A stretch of 64,000 nucleotides of DNA from Trichoderma breve (lineage: Eukaryota > Ascomycota > Sordariomycetes > Hypocreales > Hypocreaceae), in the NCBI RefSeq assembly GCF_028502605.1, contig NC_079237.1, forward strand, positions 2,418,001-2,482,000, read 5' to 3'. The position numbers and the translations under genes are program-made. Positions 33,075-45,183 of this stretch are shown here, in pieces (position 1 is the first letter of the stretch; each line of letters opens with the position of its first letter). The notes beneath the pieces are model-generated. The model made no database searches. It was not told the origin of the DNA and saw only the letters and a program-made list of their open reading frames with translations.

Positions 33075-33088
33075 CTCTCTCTCTCTCT
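33075..33088. repeat. (CT)n run
   Basis: Seven CT units, followed by further CT-rich sequence and an 11-base T-run at 33110-33120. Confidence 0.8.
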
Positions 33089-33711
33089 GTCTTGTTTCTC
33101 TCTCTCTTGTTTTTTTTTTTGCTCATGTCTGGTTTGGTCTGGTCCTGGGCTGGGGTGGCCACCCCCTTGTTGTGTTGGTATTGTTGTTGGCTGACTGGCT
33201 TGTTTCTAGCTGGCTCTGTTTGGAAACGAACGCCGAATCGATGGCCCAAGCTAAAAATGTACCCTGGGAGACATTGCATGCTACTAAGGCTGTGCATGTG
33301 CAATGAGATCCTTCTTGGGATGCGCGCATGCGGGGGCTCTTGAAACAAACAAGGAGTCGGTCGCTGTGGGATTTGTTTTAATAAAGAGAAACAAAAAAAA
33401 ATGCTGGAAAATAGACAGGCAGGCAGGGGGTGTAAACCAGGGCAGTGAAAGGCTAGAACATCAGCGTGCGCAGTGCAGTGCAGTAAGATGCTGGGGTCAT
33501 AGGGGCAATCGAACAAAATACCAATTTACAGGAATTACTCAAGGAGAGAGAATCCCGGGTTCAATTCAGAGGGTGGGAGGTGGGAAGAGTTCACGAGCGG
33601 GTTGCAAGGGTTCAGCTGCGTTCCTCGATGGAACCGCTCTCTCGGACTTGTGCCACTTAGATTGCTCTGCCAAGGACATGGGGAGAGACATGCTGAATGG
33701 GTTAAAAAGTT

Positions 33712-33734
33712 GAGAGAGAGAGAGAGAGAGAGAG
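33712..33734. repeat. (GA)n microsatellite
   Basis: About eleven pure GA units in intergenic sequence. Confidence 0.9.
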
Positions 33735-36700
33735 GGCGTAAGAGTAAAGGGGGGTGAGGGTGAAAAGGGATGTGGGATGGGGGTGCATCGTAATCTGTTT
33801 CCTCTCTTTTCTCTCGCTCTCTCTTTGTCTCTGTCTCTCTCATGCACAAATGCATCGGTCACTTTTTTTTGTGTGTGTGATGACCGAGATTTTGAAAGAA
33901 AACGGTTAGAGGGCGATTTGGCAGTGTTTGGCGGCGAGCTGCTGTTCGTGGTTTAGGGCGGGGGGCGGCTGATTGTAGAAACCAGAGCGAGATGGGAAGA
34001 GGATGGCAAGGATGGATATGGATCTGTGGGCATCTTGTTTAGGGGTGGGTGGTTCGTGTCGTGTCGTGGTCGTGTCGGATCGTCTCGTATCCGTTCTCTA
34101 ACTGTTCTAGTTCTCTCGTCTGTCATGGATCTGCTTCTATGATGGTATAATGAATGTTAAGGTATACTCGTAGTACCGTTTACTAGGGGATTACCAGCTG
34201 AAGGCCAATATTGCCAAGCACTGCAACTACCTAATACACCTGCAGCAGCACTGCACTACACACACACTACAAGTAATCGTACATGACAGCAGCTCCTCTC
34301 CTCCTATAAGCAATTGTACATACGAGTATGTATTATTATTACATTACTTTTGTTGGTCCCGGATATCCCAGTCCAAAGCCCGCGGGCCAATCACACGCCG
34401 CGCCCCACCATCGGCAACGGATCTCCCAACGGCTGAGCGCAAGGCTTCGGGACGTGCGTCCGAAAATTTTCGGGATTACTGCGTCGACGCCCCTTCGGAG
34501 GGGGTGTGTTGCGATATTGATGATCCATCGCAAGCTGGGTCCGGAATCTTGATGGAGAGCGTCTCCTCTCTGTCTGCCCCCCCGTTTCTTGACCGTTTGA
34601 CTCGACCTTGTTTTCACGACTCGAACACTCTTGAATAGATTGGTTTTATGTTTACCTAGTTAGAGGAATGCCCACCGCGGTGGCTGGCGGGAAGAGGATC
34701 CCGTCGTCCGGCAGATGGAATCGGAAAAATGGCTCTTTGAAGGAAAACCGTTTTGTAATAAGAGAGAGGGGAGAGAAAAACGTCCCGGAGCGCCTCATGC
34801 CGACCGCCGCGCCCTCTGCTGTATCGTATCTACATCCAGCACTATTATTCTCCAGGGATCCAACGCAACACACACCTTGTATGACTGTACGGAGTAACAT
34901 GCCCACCTACATAACCACATCGTAGCCGGCTTCTCGCAGCTTCCGGCCGGAGATTGGCAAGTGTCAATCACTGCTACGCAGGCCAAGACGCGGCGCCTAT
35001 ACGAGCACAAGGAATGCCCGGTTTTTTTTACACCTCTGACCTCACTACTTGTTTTTTCTTCTGTTCCCACCGTTGCTGATCTGTTCTCTTCTGGTCCGCC
35101 TATCTTGCGCTTTCGCTGTGATCCAAATTACGCACCTTGTTCGTCCTTCTTCTTTTCTCCGACTCAGAGTTCTTGTCTTCCCACATAACCTCGGTAAACA
35201 TCCATCGCCCAGATCATCCTCGTGCCCCCTTTGGGCCCGGCCCCATCGCACCCCCTTCTCAGCTGACTAGCCACAGCGAGATCCATTCCTAAATACCCAT
35301 AGAAAACACTCTCGACCCCAAAAGTCTTGAATAAACAGAAACCTATGATGCCCGCTGTAAACCCCCCTCCCTTCTTCCCACCAGCCCGGAAACAAGGATG
35401 GGGGGCATAGAGGGAGTGCGAGGAGTGTAAATGACGAGGGGGGAGAAGAAGGACGACAACGACAACCAACAAAGGCGTAACTCGTAAAAATTGCCTACTT
35501 GTCCACTAGCCGTTGCAAATCAATGTTCGGACAGGGCAGGGGGGGTGAAAGTGGCTTGGAAGGATTTGGGATGGGATAACGAACAAGTCACTCTGCTTAG
35601 GCCCATCTCAACGGTCAAGTAAGTGCCTCCCCCCCTCCCGGGAACTGGGGTCTAGGGGGGAAGAAGAAAGATTGAGCGAAAAATAATCATCATCCATCGC
35701 AAGACTGTTGCAACTGCAGCTTGCCGGGGGGCTTGAGCCAGTCCTAGTCCTAGGGGAGGGGGGGCGGCGTAAAAAAAAAAAAAGGATCCATCAATGGGAA
35801 TTGGACCTACTAGAGGAAAAGAGAACTAAGGCAGACATCATGGGCAATCCTGTTGTCGCTATGTAAGTGGCTCACACCCCCCGTTCAAAACTGGAGGGAC
35901 CCGCCAGAGCCGTTGAGGCGTTCCCGATGCTTCTCTTGGTGCCAGATCGCTGCAAAAGGGATGCACGCTCACGATCGGGCGTTTCCCGGCGACTGTTCAG
36001 GTTGTTTGTGTCGTTTTTGAGCTGCCTGCGTTCAACTTCCGCTTCTGGTCACGTACAGGTACGCGAGGGCCCTGTCTTTCCTGACGTAATCTAACAGGAA
36101 GAATACCACCAGACGACGTGACTGTACAGCTGTTCAAGGGTTCGTTCGACTGATTATCTAATGATCCAATCAATTGCTTCTCGGGCTTGAATTTTTTTTC
36201 TCAACGGTTGGGTCAAACTCTGTTCAGGGCGACTAAATTAGAGCGCATTCGGGAGAGTTCGAAAAGAGGCGTTTTTAACGGCTACCCACAACAAAACTCG
36301 GCATTCGGTAATGGATTTTAATGTAAGGAAATCGAGAAACGGTGTCTCATTGATTCTAACTCTATTGATACAGAAAATCCTAGCCCTCTCAGTTGATCCA
36401 CAGCCCATTACAGGTCCCGACAGGTAATTAAAGCCTTGCAGGCTGCCCCAAAAACAGCCCCATTTCCATCCCAGCCAAGCCAAATCACACCAACTCGATA
36501 ACAAAGTCAAGGAAACGTATTCAAAAGAAGGAAAAAACATTGCTCCTTGAGAAGTTGGGGTATTATGAACATAGACAAGAAAATTCCAAGTGCCAAAAAC
36601 AAACACAGAAAAAACACACATTTTCCTTGCATCGCCCTCTTCGGGGATAGGATGCTATGATAACCCAAAGCGCCTTCCATCGTGATGTGACTGATTTTCC

Positions 36701-36975
36701 GCAGTACCGAATGTCGCCTAAAGCGACATGCATTGAAATTCCCAAACAAAACGCTGCCATCTGGAGGCTGTTCTACCATGATATAAACCGGCTAGTGAAA
36801 TAGGAAAACATGTAAGGAAATAGACCCGAGATCAGAAAAAGGAAATGATACATGAGAAAATAGGAGGGGAAAGTCGAGGAATAATATGGAGGAGATGAAG
36901 GAAATTATAAGAAAGGGGCAGAGAAGGGAGGGGGGAAAAGAAAAGAAGAAGATAGCCAAAGCTGGTTGTTGGGTC

Positions 36976-38061
36976 CTACACCAACAGTCTCGCAATGGCC
37001 ATCCTCGGGTCGACCTGGTGACTTGGCGGGGTGGCGGCGACACTCTGCTCTGGAGACGGCAGGATTGTCGTGTGCGACATTTGGTTTTCTGCCCACGGTG
37101 GCTGTAACCTAGGCAGTTCATAGTTTTGCATCGTAACGTCTCTCGTAAGCTCTCGTGAAGCTGGACCGGAGATGGAGTATCGGGCAAGGTCCGTGCTGGA
37201 ATGCTGAAAGGACGGGCCTGAAAAGAACGACGGCTCGGAAGAGTGAGAATCAGGACGCTGGCCATCGTGCTGCTGGATGTAGCCATAGCTACTTTGTCCA
37301 AAGATGGACGCCTCGTGGGCCTGTTGTTGGTAGAGTGTGGGATGATGAGCCAGGGGCTGTGCAAGTTCCGGCGAATGAGCCGGTAATCGATACGATGCCA
37401 CTGTGTAGTTGTTGTTGTTGTTGTCCGAGTCGGTCATGTCGGAAAAGGTTGGTGATTCCAGTGCTTGGGAACCGAATGATGATGGAGTGAAGACTGTGCC
37501 GGTTGAAGAAGAACACGTAGCCATAACGGAGGACACTGGGGCTGAAGGAGAAGCACCGGAGAGGGTGGACTGGCCAGAACCCCGTCTCTTGGCGGCGGAG
37601 TGATGGCCTGCCTGCCGCTCCTCAGCCCGTCTGGTCTTGTTGACGAGGCCGTTGACATAGTTCTTGATGGCGTTGTCGCTGCGTCCAGGGAGATGCTCGG
37701 CGATGCGGGCCCATGCCGTGCCGTACTTTGCGTACAGGTCCATGATGTGACGGGCCTCGTCTTCCGAGATGGGATCGTGCCGCAGATTCGGGTCGAGGTT
37801 CTGGTGGTATCTCTCGCGGCACTGCTTTGCGTTGCGAGAAGCCATGTACGAGGCGATGCTGACCCAGTCCTGAGGGCCCATCAACCGCACCAGCGTCACC
37901 AGGCGGTGGCTCTCCTCGGGGGACCAAGGGCCCTTTCTGGGCTCGAGGATGCCGCTCCTCATGACGAGAGTTCGGAGTTGCATAGGAGTCATAGCCATCA
38001 ACTCCTCCGTGGAGATGAAGTCAACCTCCCGAGGGACGTGGGGAGGAGAGACGGCAGTCAT
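36976..38061 (-). CDS. Two-repeat MYB-type transcription factor
   Basis: Single exon, 361 residues. Two adjacent MYB/SANT repeats span about 43-91 (KGPWSPEESHRLVTLV, then DWVSIASYMASRNAKQCRER) and 94-142 (DPISEDEARHIMDLYAKYG, then AWARIAEHLPGRSDNAIKN). The recognition helices are the QCRER and DNAIKN segments. The rest is Ser/Gln/His/Asn-rich, with an Asn run near 215-220, as expected of an activation region. The repeats resemble those of FlbD-type fungal developmental regulators and other animal c-Myb-like factors, but the N-terminal extension and length make the exact orthologue uncertain. The gene stands alone between two large gene-free stretches, typical of a developmental regulator with long control regions. 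Confidence 0.88.
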   Translation of the reverse strand: MTAVSPPHVPREVDFISTEELMAMTPMQLRTLVMRSGILEPRKGPWSPEESHRLVTLVRLMGPQDWVSIASYMASRNAKQCRERYHQNLDPNLRHDPISEDEARHIMDLYAKYGTAWARIAEHLPGRSDNAIKNYVNGLVNKTRRAEERQAGHHSAAKRRGSGQSTLSGASPSAPVSSVMATCSSSTGTVFTPSSFGSQALESPTFSDMTDSDNNNNNYTVASYRLPAHSPELAQPLAHHPTLYQQQAHEASIFGQSSYGYIQQHDGQRPDSHSSEPSFFSGPSFQHSSTDLARYSISGPASRELTRDVTMQNYELPRLQPPWAENQMSHTTILPSPEQSVAATPPSHQVDPRMAIARLLV

Positions 38062-41000
38062 GGTGTGATGCTTGATTCTTTGACGATGGAGTGGATGAGT
38101 ATGATGATGTTGCGTGAGAGTGTGTAATAGGTAGTAGCAGGTAGAGAGGTAGAGACGTTAAGTGTGGTGAAGGAAGAGAAATGATAGCCCAAGTCGATGT
38201 CGATCGATGTAAGCAAGATATAAGGTACGGTAGGGGCTCAGCTAGGATGAGGCCAAAACAAAGTTATTGAACAAACTATCGGAACAACAGGAATCGAATA
38301 ATCGAATCGAGATTTGCCGGGGCCAAGCGCAGTCAAATCGGGAGGGAGCGAATCTTTATAACACGCAGGATCGAGAAAAGCTAAGCAGGCTGGCAATTTC
38401 CTGGGCCTTGCGAGAAAGTAAAAGGCAAGAGGCAGCGATTGGGGGGGAGGGGGGTGTGAGTTTAGTACAACGGGCAACGACCGGGATGCCCTGGCTGGTC
38501 GAATTATAGATCTGCAGCGGGCGTACAGGGACTTGTGCCTGAGGTATAGCATTGTGACGGGTCTGTGGTTCTCAATCGAGCAGGTACAAGTGCAGTACCT
38601 GTCTCTGGCAGTAGTGCGGGAAGCGCGATACTCGATTGTGATGGCGCAGATGCTAGCAGCGTCCAAGTATCGAACTACCAGCGCTTGGACCCAACGTTGG
38701 TGCCCTCGCTGTATCGAGCTACCGCAAGCCGCACTAGCGAGTACGGGACCGTTTGGTGCCTGTACCAGCGCGCATGTCGATGTGGGGAGGGCAAGTCCAG
38801 CATTCTGGTTGGCTGTCCAGAAATCCCGAAAGATTTCGGGCGTGAGAACTGATCGATCCAACACAAATCAGACGTACGGTACGAGTACATGTACGAGCAG
38901 CGCGTTTCTTGTAACATGGACTTGTATCTGATCTGTACAGGCACGGGTGCAGGTGTTGGCTGCAGGTACAGGGGACATGCCGGTGACCAAATACCCATGG
39001 ATTTATACCAGAAACAGCAGCGGGAAGCCAGCTACCAGGTAGAGGAGTTGGTATTATAATAAGCTGTCCAGGTGGTAATATGGTATAAGCACAGGTGCAA
39101 GGACGGGCACAGGCACAGGGGTATGGGGTATGGGGTATGGGGTCGGCCCGGTACTGTACGAGATACGATGGATGAGACGAGATGTACAAGCACACGCAAG
39201 AAGCTGAAGCAGGAGCAGGAACATGAACAGGAACAGGAATAGGAACAGGGCGATGCAACGAAAGCCACCGACCTACCTACTATACTAGGTACTAATCTAT
39301 CCATGGTACTGATAACAGGTGCAGTAGGTACATGTAGCAACGCGTCCGTTGGACCCAGAACAGTACCAGACTCGCACATGCCCGTACTTGTACACGCGAA
39401 CTCGGGGGGGAGCGGGAGGCTCAAAAGATTTAGCCCCAAATACCGGTTGCTACCGATCGAATGCCAGGTATGGAATTGATGCTACCAGGCGCTAAGGTGG
39501 TTAGGAAAGACAAGCAGCCAAACAGACGGGATCTAGCCTGTGTTTTGGCATGGCGGGATGTTCATCTCAGCAAGAGGAGGAAGCTGTTGGTCCATGTAAA
39601 CGTTATAGGGTCGCGTTCTAGGTAGGTCCATTACATTACTAGAATTAAGTCAGTGAATCAAGTACGAAACGTCTACAGTAAACTCAAATCATGTTTACGT
39701 TAATACATCAGATCAGGTACGCTTTGTCCCGTCGGCCATCACCCGTCGGCCACAGCGTTGGTGTGACAGCATCACCCGTCACAACTGTCGCACGAGTCTT
39801 TCCTCCCACCTCCCATAGGACACAGAGTAGATTAATTACCAACCTGTCGGTATTTAGCACCCAGATGGGGTCGCCCTTGTTTCCCCCCCAAGCAAGGGAG
39901 AGAGAGAAAGAGAGCGGCCCTGATGCCAGAAGCGGACGAGACAAACTCCGAATACTCGGGTAGCGGCCATTTGGGGAGGGGAAGAAGCAACGTCATCACA
40001 TTTCACGCCCCCAACACCGCCAATTCGGGTGCTGGGACCTCTCAAGGGGACGCAAGGGCGGGACAAAAAAAAACATGTGCCTGTTGAAACAGAAAAGACG
40101 CGGCGCCAGAGACACACACAGCCTTGGACCCAAAGTGCCAATCTGCTTAGCGCAAAATTACGAGCAGCGTGGTAGACCCCTCGCCCTTGGTTCTTTCCAA
40201 GATGATGTCTCTCTCTCTTTTGCTAGCCTTTCGAAGCCTTTCGAAGCAGCCAGGGCGGCCCATCGTAACTTGTCGATCAACTGTTTCTCCCCTATATCAC
40301 AGATGGCATATGAAGTGTCAACGGGACGAGCGCAGTTGACGTGTCATGGGCTCCTGTTTACATGTAGCCTCCGCGGTTTCACAGAGTGGGTGGTGGGTGC
40401 TTGGCCTGTCTCAAGGGCTCGGTCACAGGCCTTTGGGAGGGCGGTACGTGTAACTGTGCCATTACTCCTATCCCCCGTACGGCTTTGTGTGTGTGTGTGT
40501 TGGGCGAGGGAGGGTAGACACCATTTGACCAGCAGGTTTACCCTCCTACCAAAAGGTAGAGAGGTTGGCGAGAGCTACCCGACCAACAAGATTCAATGCC
40601 TCCCTTCTCAGGCACCCTTCTGTGCGTGTCTGATGTCAGATTTCTGCGGGAAGAGCTCGGATATATAGGCGTATGCTAGTACATAGATGGTTTGCATACC
40701 TTTGACGAGCACAGGAGCTTATTTAGCACGGTTGGACTATGGGCGGCGGGATCGATCTTCCCGTGCGACGGCCCGCTCCATTCATACTAGGTACGCTTTC
40801 ACCTCACCGTTTCTTTAGGCCCCCAATATGCTCTTTGCGGAAGAGTGCGTTGGAAGAGGACTAGTGAAGCTTCTAAGTAATAACTCATGCGATGGAGCTG
40901 TGGTGATTTGACATTAGTGGATGGTGAATTCGCTATGGATTTAACGTCGTGTTGGATGGCTGAGAATAAATTGCAGAGAGGGAATGACTGCATCTCACAG

Positions 41001-42810
41001 ATACATATGTCATCGTGACTTCAATCTGACCAGTCGCTCAATGAGGTGAACAAGAGGTAGCTCATGCGATATGGCATGCCGTGTAAGCAGCCATGAAAGT
41101 CAACTGCGCGAATAGCCAAGAGCAGCATCGGCCGTGTAAATAGAATCCACGATGGTGTCCTTTGGGTGGAGGCTCCAAAACAAACCTGTTTCTGCAATTG
41201 TCATGTTTTTTAGCAATTCATTTGACAAAAACTACCTCCCGCGAGTGAGCTGTTGAATCTTTTGATAGAGTTCGCAGTCATAGCGATATCATTTGGTAAA
41301 GATCTATGAGATTAACTAAGGAAAAGGTTTGGAACAGGTTATTATGTTGCCGAAACATGAAGAGCGATAGATAGACATCACTCTCTTTTGCGTACTTGAG
41401 TAAGATGAGTTGGGTAAGTGAGTGAGAGAGATCAGAGACAAAATGATTGGATACGAGCATGATAAGCGTCAGCTACTCCGGCCATGTTATCTGCACTAAC
41501 GGCAACGGCAATCCCTCCACTTCATACTTGGAAAAGAGCAGATGAGATCTGTAATGATGCATCATCTATGTTAGTGATACTATTGTAATCAGCATTCCGA
41601 TGCCACGAAGCACCAGATTGACTGAGATGAGTCCCGGGTAAGCTGAACCTCGGAACCGGAGCGTCTTGCAAAAGAGATTGCGCGCGTCGGTAGAAAAATT
41701 AAAAGATTATGAGAGCACTTCAACTCCGCAAGCTAAAGACTAAAAAAAGAAGAAGAGAAAAAGTCATGCATATTCTAGACCATGTTCAAGCCTGAAAAAT
41801 TGAGTCAGCGTCCGACCTTGGTAAGCATTGCCAATAGGACAAATCCAATCTCTTGGTTGATAGAAGCTCCCTCCGCCAGTGCTCGTACAGCTAGCTATCT
41901 GGCATAATAAAAGCGATCCATGAGAGAAGCAATTAGTCTAATTTTCAAACTCCGCAAGCGTGACGAGCGGGAAGCCGGCGCTAACGACGCTGATTGGCTG
42001 ATGCTGATGACGATCTCAGCTGTTAGCTCACCGCGCGGTTGTTGTCATTTTATGATTATCATACTCGTTCAATATGTATCATTATCCCTTGGGTTGTTTA
42101 CTTTGTCACGTTTTGGGCATTGGACTACTGGATACGAGACGGAGGAATGAGAAGGAAGCAGGAATGCAGAAGGAGTATCTTGAATTATTCTTGTCTTCTT
42201 TGTCTGCTAAACCCTAGGTACAATCCCGGGAATGGCGCGGCTTTAAGTCTCTTCGGAAACTGTCTTGGTCCTATTCCGTATTATACGAGTACTCGTACAG
42301 CTATCACGCCAGATTCCATCCGCCTCAATCTCATTTGCCGTTTTGAGCTCGATCAGATTACAACCATGTACAGCGGGTCTGGGAGGGCTGCTAGTGCCAT
42401 TTCCTGTGAGATGTAGCGCGCGCGTCTGGAAGAGCAAGATGCAAAATTCTGATCTGCCGGCGGAGGATCACACACCTGGAAGATGCCGAAATATTATTAA
42501 TCTCGTCTCATGAACAAGCTGTGTGACGTCCTGAGCCTCGCTGGATATCGTAATATTGCATCCTGCCAGCATGGGTCTTTTGATTCCGGCCTAACGTTTC
42601 GCGTGTAAGTGGCACGTCTCGTGCAATTCGTTGCTGCTTGGACCGCTTTGCTTTGTCCATCAAGGGTATAGGGGCTGCGGAGTAAAAAGAACAAACATCT
42701 GGTATATATTCAGCCTGGTGTCCGTGCCTGTGCAAGTGCCTTATCCCGAGCCCTACCTCCGCAAGCAGTGTTTAGTTCTCCGGTATAGCACCACAAACCA
42801 TCTACATACA
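38062..42810. other. Gene-poor region upstream of the MYB gene, 4.7 kb
   Basis: No supported gene. Frames of up to about 208 codons exist but are Cys/Arg/Ser-rich without domains. The part 38550-39250 is full of GTACNNGTAC-like and ACAGG-type imperfect repeats, including a triple 7-mer at 39121-39141. CT-rich tracts before 38061 on the minus strand presumably belong to the MYB promoter and leader. Confidence 0.5.
39121..39141. repeat. Three tandem copies of a 7-bp unit
   Basis: GTATGGG is repeated three times within a wider stretch of imperfect ACAGG-rich sequence. Confidence 0.85.
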
Positions 42811-42818
42811 TATATATA
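42811..42818 (+). promoter_or_regulatory. TATA box of the FAD oxidoreductase gene
   Basis: TATATATA lies 79 bp before the start codon, followed by a C-rich leader. Spacing fits a core promoter with a leader of about 50 nt. Confidence 0.6.
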
Positions 42819-42896
42819 CCCCTGCCCCCTTCCTCCCAACGCCGCCAACCAGAGTTTGAATCTTCAACAAGGAAACACAAAAAATCCATCCCAAAA

Positions 42897-44060
42897 ATGA
42901 CCAAGACCATTGTCATCTTGGGCGTTGGCGTTGCTGCCGCGCCTCTTATCCGCCAGACCATGCGCAATGTTGTCCTCAAGGAAAAGGACTACAACATGAT
43001 TGTCGTCGCCCCAAACACTCACTTCCACTGGCCCATTGCCATGCCCCGAGTCGTTGTGCCTGGCCAATTGGCCGACGACAAGGCCATGATTGACCTCCGA
43101 CCCTTCTTCAAGGAATACCCTGCCGACAAGTTTGAGTTTGTCCAGGGCGTCGCCAGTGCCATGGATCCTGCCAGCAACACTGTTGATGTCTTGCTCAGCT
43201 CCGGTGCCAGCCGCACCATCAACTACCACACTCTTGTTGTTGCTACCGGCACCTCATCCAAGGACAACATGCCCTGGAAGGCAATGGGCGACACCGAGCA
43301 CACCAAGAGCCGTCTGCGCGAGGTGCAGGAGCAGATTAAGAATGCAAAGAGCATTGTCATCGCCGGTGGTGGCCAGACTGGCTCCGAGACTGCGGGCGAG
43401 CTGGGCTTTGAGTACTCCAAGGAGGGCCGAAAGGAAGTCTACTTCATCTACAACGACTCCCTGCCCCTCGCACCACCCGTCATGGACAGCGTCCGCAAGC
43501 AGACCAAGACGGAGCTGGAGAAGCTCAAGGTCAAACTGGTCCCCAACACCAAGGTCACCGCGGTCGAGTACTCGGGCAACGACACCATCTTGACGCTGAC
43601 TAGCTCCGACGGCAAGACCAGGACCTTGACGACCCAGGCCTACCTCCCCACGACCGGAGGCACCCCCAACAGCTCGTTTGTCCCGGCGTCTCTCTTGGAC
43701 AGCGAGGGATACATCAACCAGACAGCGTCTCTCCAGGCCAAGGGCTACGACAACATCTTTGTCATTGGCGATATTGGCAACCTGGAAGGCAGCAAGGCCG
43801 GCGTCGCAGATGCGCAGACCGTCCACCTCATCAAGGCTCTTCCCATCTACCTCAAGGGCGGCGCCATGCCCGTCTACACCCCCAGCACCAAGGTCATGGT
43901 CGGCATCACGCTGGGCAGAAGCCGCGGCACTGGCCAGATGGGCTCGTTCAAGGTCTTTAGCTTCCTCATCCACTACGCAAAGGGTCGATTCCTGGGCACC
44001 GACTATGCCCACCTGATTGCTGCTGGCAAGAAGACTTTGATGACGACGTACGAGAAGTAA
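42897..44060 (+). CDS. FAD-dependent pyridine nucleotide-disulphide oxidoreductase family protein (AMID/FSP1-like)
   Basis: Single exon, 387 residues. An N-terminal dinucleotide fold has VILGVGVAAAPLIR (positions 6-19). A second GGGQTGSETAGEL fold (near 157-169) binds NAD(P)H, and the FAD-contacting VIGDIGNLEG (near 294) is followed by a Gln-containing helix. There is no Cys-x4-Cys redox pair, so this is not a disulphide reductase; the arrangement fits the AIFM2/AMID/NDE branch that passes electrons from NAD(P)H to quinones. No signal peptide or clear membrane segment is seen. Codon use is strongly C-biased and a TATA box is present, so expression may be high or inducible. Family membership is clear; the substrate is inferred. 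Confidence 0.88.
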   Translation: MTKTIVILGVGVAAAPLIRQTMRNVVLKEKDYNMIVVAPNTHFHWPIAMPRVVVPGQLADDKAMIDLRPFFKEYPADKFEFVQGVASAMDPASNTVDVLLSSGASRTINYHTLVVATGTSSKDNMPWKAMGDTEHTKSRLREVQEQIKNAKSIVIAGGGQTGSETAGELGFEYSKEGRKEVYFIYNDSLPLAPPVMDSVRKQTKTELEKLKVKLVPNTKVTAVEYSGNDTILTLTSSDGKTRTLTTQAYLPTTGGTPNSSFVPASLLDSEGYINQTASLQAKGYDNIFVIGDIGNLEGSKAGVADAQTVHLIKALPIYLKGGAMPVYTPSTKVMVGITLGRSRGTGQMGSFKVFSFLIHYAKGRFLGTDYAHLIAAGKKTLMTTYEK

Positions 44061-45183
44061 GCTGTGTAAATAAAAGTCAAAAAAGGGTTGAGCTGCTGGA
44101 AGTGTTAATGCAGGGGCGTGTTATACCATGAGACGCCTAGATTGTTCATGTGGCCGATACTTCGTCGTGCATCCGAGGGGGCTTGCGGGTTCCCCTTCTC
44201 CTGTTTTCTTTTGTCGTCTTTGTTTTGAGTTAGATATCCATTTTCTGTTTTCAGTTGCTTTCTCAAAAGATATCCATGTGGGGTTATTATATAGTGTTGG
44301 TAATTGCTGTGTTGCCATGGTGCTGCTTTGGCTTATACGAGTCGAAGCAGCATCTGGAGCAGGATAGAAATAAATATTTATTGGTGGTAATTGACTGTCC
44401 CGTGAGTTTATGAATGAATCAATGAAGTCTACTAGAAGCTTCAGAGATACGCCCCAGTAGAGTGAAGTTGGATAAGGTCAGCTCTGATTCACAATGCCGC
44501 GTGAAGTTGATAAATTGGTGAGGCTTTGTAATGTGATGCCATCAGTTAGAAGCAAGCAAAGTCAAGGGTGCTGCTACCCGTGAACACTTCACGATACAAG
44601 TATCCATAGCTAGATCTAGGTATTTTTAGGTACCAAATTGTAATTTTGCTGCAACTAAGTACTAGGTATCTCCTATCAACACCTCTTTTCTCTCTTTCCG
44701 CTCACAAGTTGCCATGATTGTCTGCTGTCCTAATGTGGAAGGAGCGCCCTGTTTGCCAGACCCACTTCCACAAAACGCGGAACAACGGCCGCTGAGACCC
44801 ACCGGCATCTTCCATAGTACAAGTACAAAGCTGGTATTGAGCGACACGATGCGACGCCACGACCCGCGAGGCTGATTCTTGATTCTTGCAGCCTCATCCA
44901 CATCGCTGCGAGTAGAGGAGAGAAGAGAAGAGAAGCGCGGCGGGAGAGGAAGACGAAAGCTTGTCTCAGCCACAAACAAACAGCTCCCAGCAAGACAAAC
45001 AGGCCCTATGGCTGTGGTGAACTGGCCTGCTCACCCTTCCAGGGCACCACCCAGTTCATGACAAGCTCCGATACCAGCCAATCCTTTACGCTCGACATCG
45101 CGAAAACCTCCTCATTTACACAAAGACACATCAATTCAACAATATAATCACTTCCGCATCTCTCCCAACGAGTGCGCCGAGCC
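44061..45183. other. Intergenic region between the oxidoreductase gene and MED5
   Basis: 1.1 kb with no gene seen. The first part is likely 3' UTR; the CT/CA-rich right end (about 45050-45183) is the MED5 leader. Confidence 0.55.

Larger units (their letters stand above)
31499..36975. other. Gene-poor region, 5.5 kb, with simple repeats
   Basis: No supported gene. There are imperfect ACAGGC repeats (about 32519-32545), CT runs (33075-33088), a T-run, a GA microsatellite (33712-33734) and several poly-C and poly-G stretches (35400-35770). A possible short spliced transcript with an ATG at 35840 is discussed as a finding. The right end (about 36240-36975) probably contains the 3' UTR of the MYB gene. 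Confidence 0.5.

Noticed and set aside
33545..33575. B-box-like GGTTCAATTC sequence suggesting a tRNA
   Set aside because: No A box at the right distance and no pairing arms around it.
38238..38864. Minus-strand open frame of 208 codons upstream of the MYB gene
   Set aside because: Cys/Arg/Pro-rich, no domain, overlaps the repeat-rich promoter region.
40075..40668. Plus-strand open frame of 197 codons
   Set aside because: Contains a GT microsatellite translated as Val-Cys runs and no recognisable domain.
43254..44012. 252-codon minus-strand open frame
   Set aside because: Antisense shadow of the C-biased FAD oxidoreductase gene.
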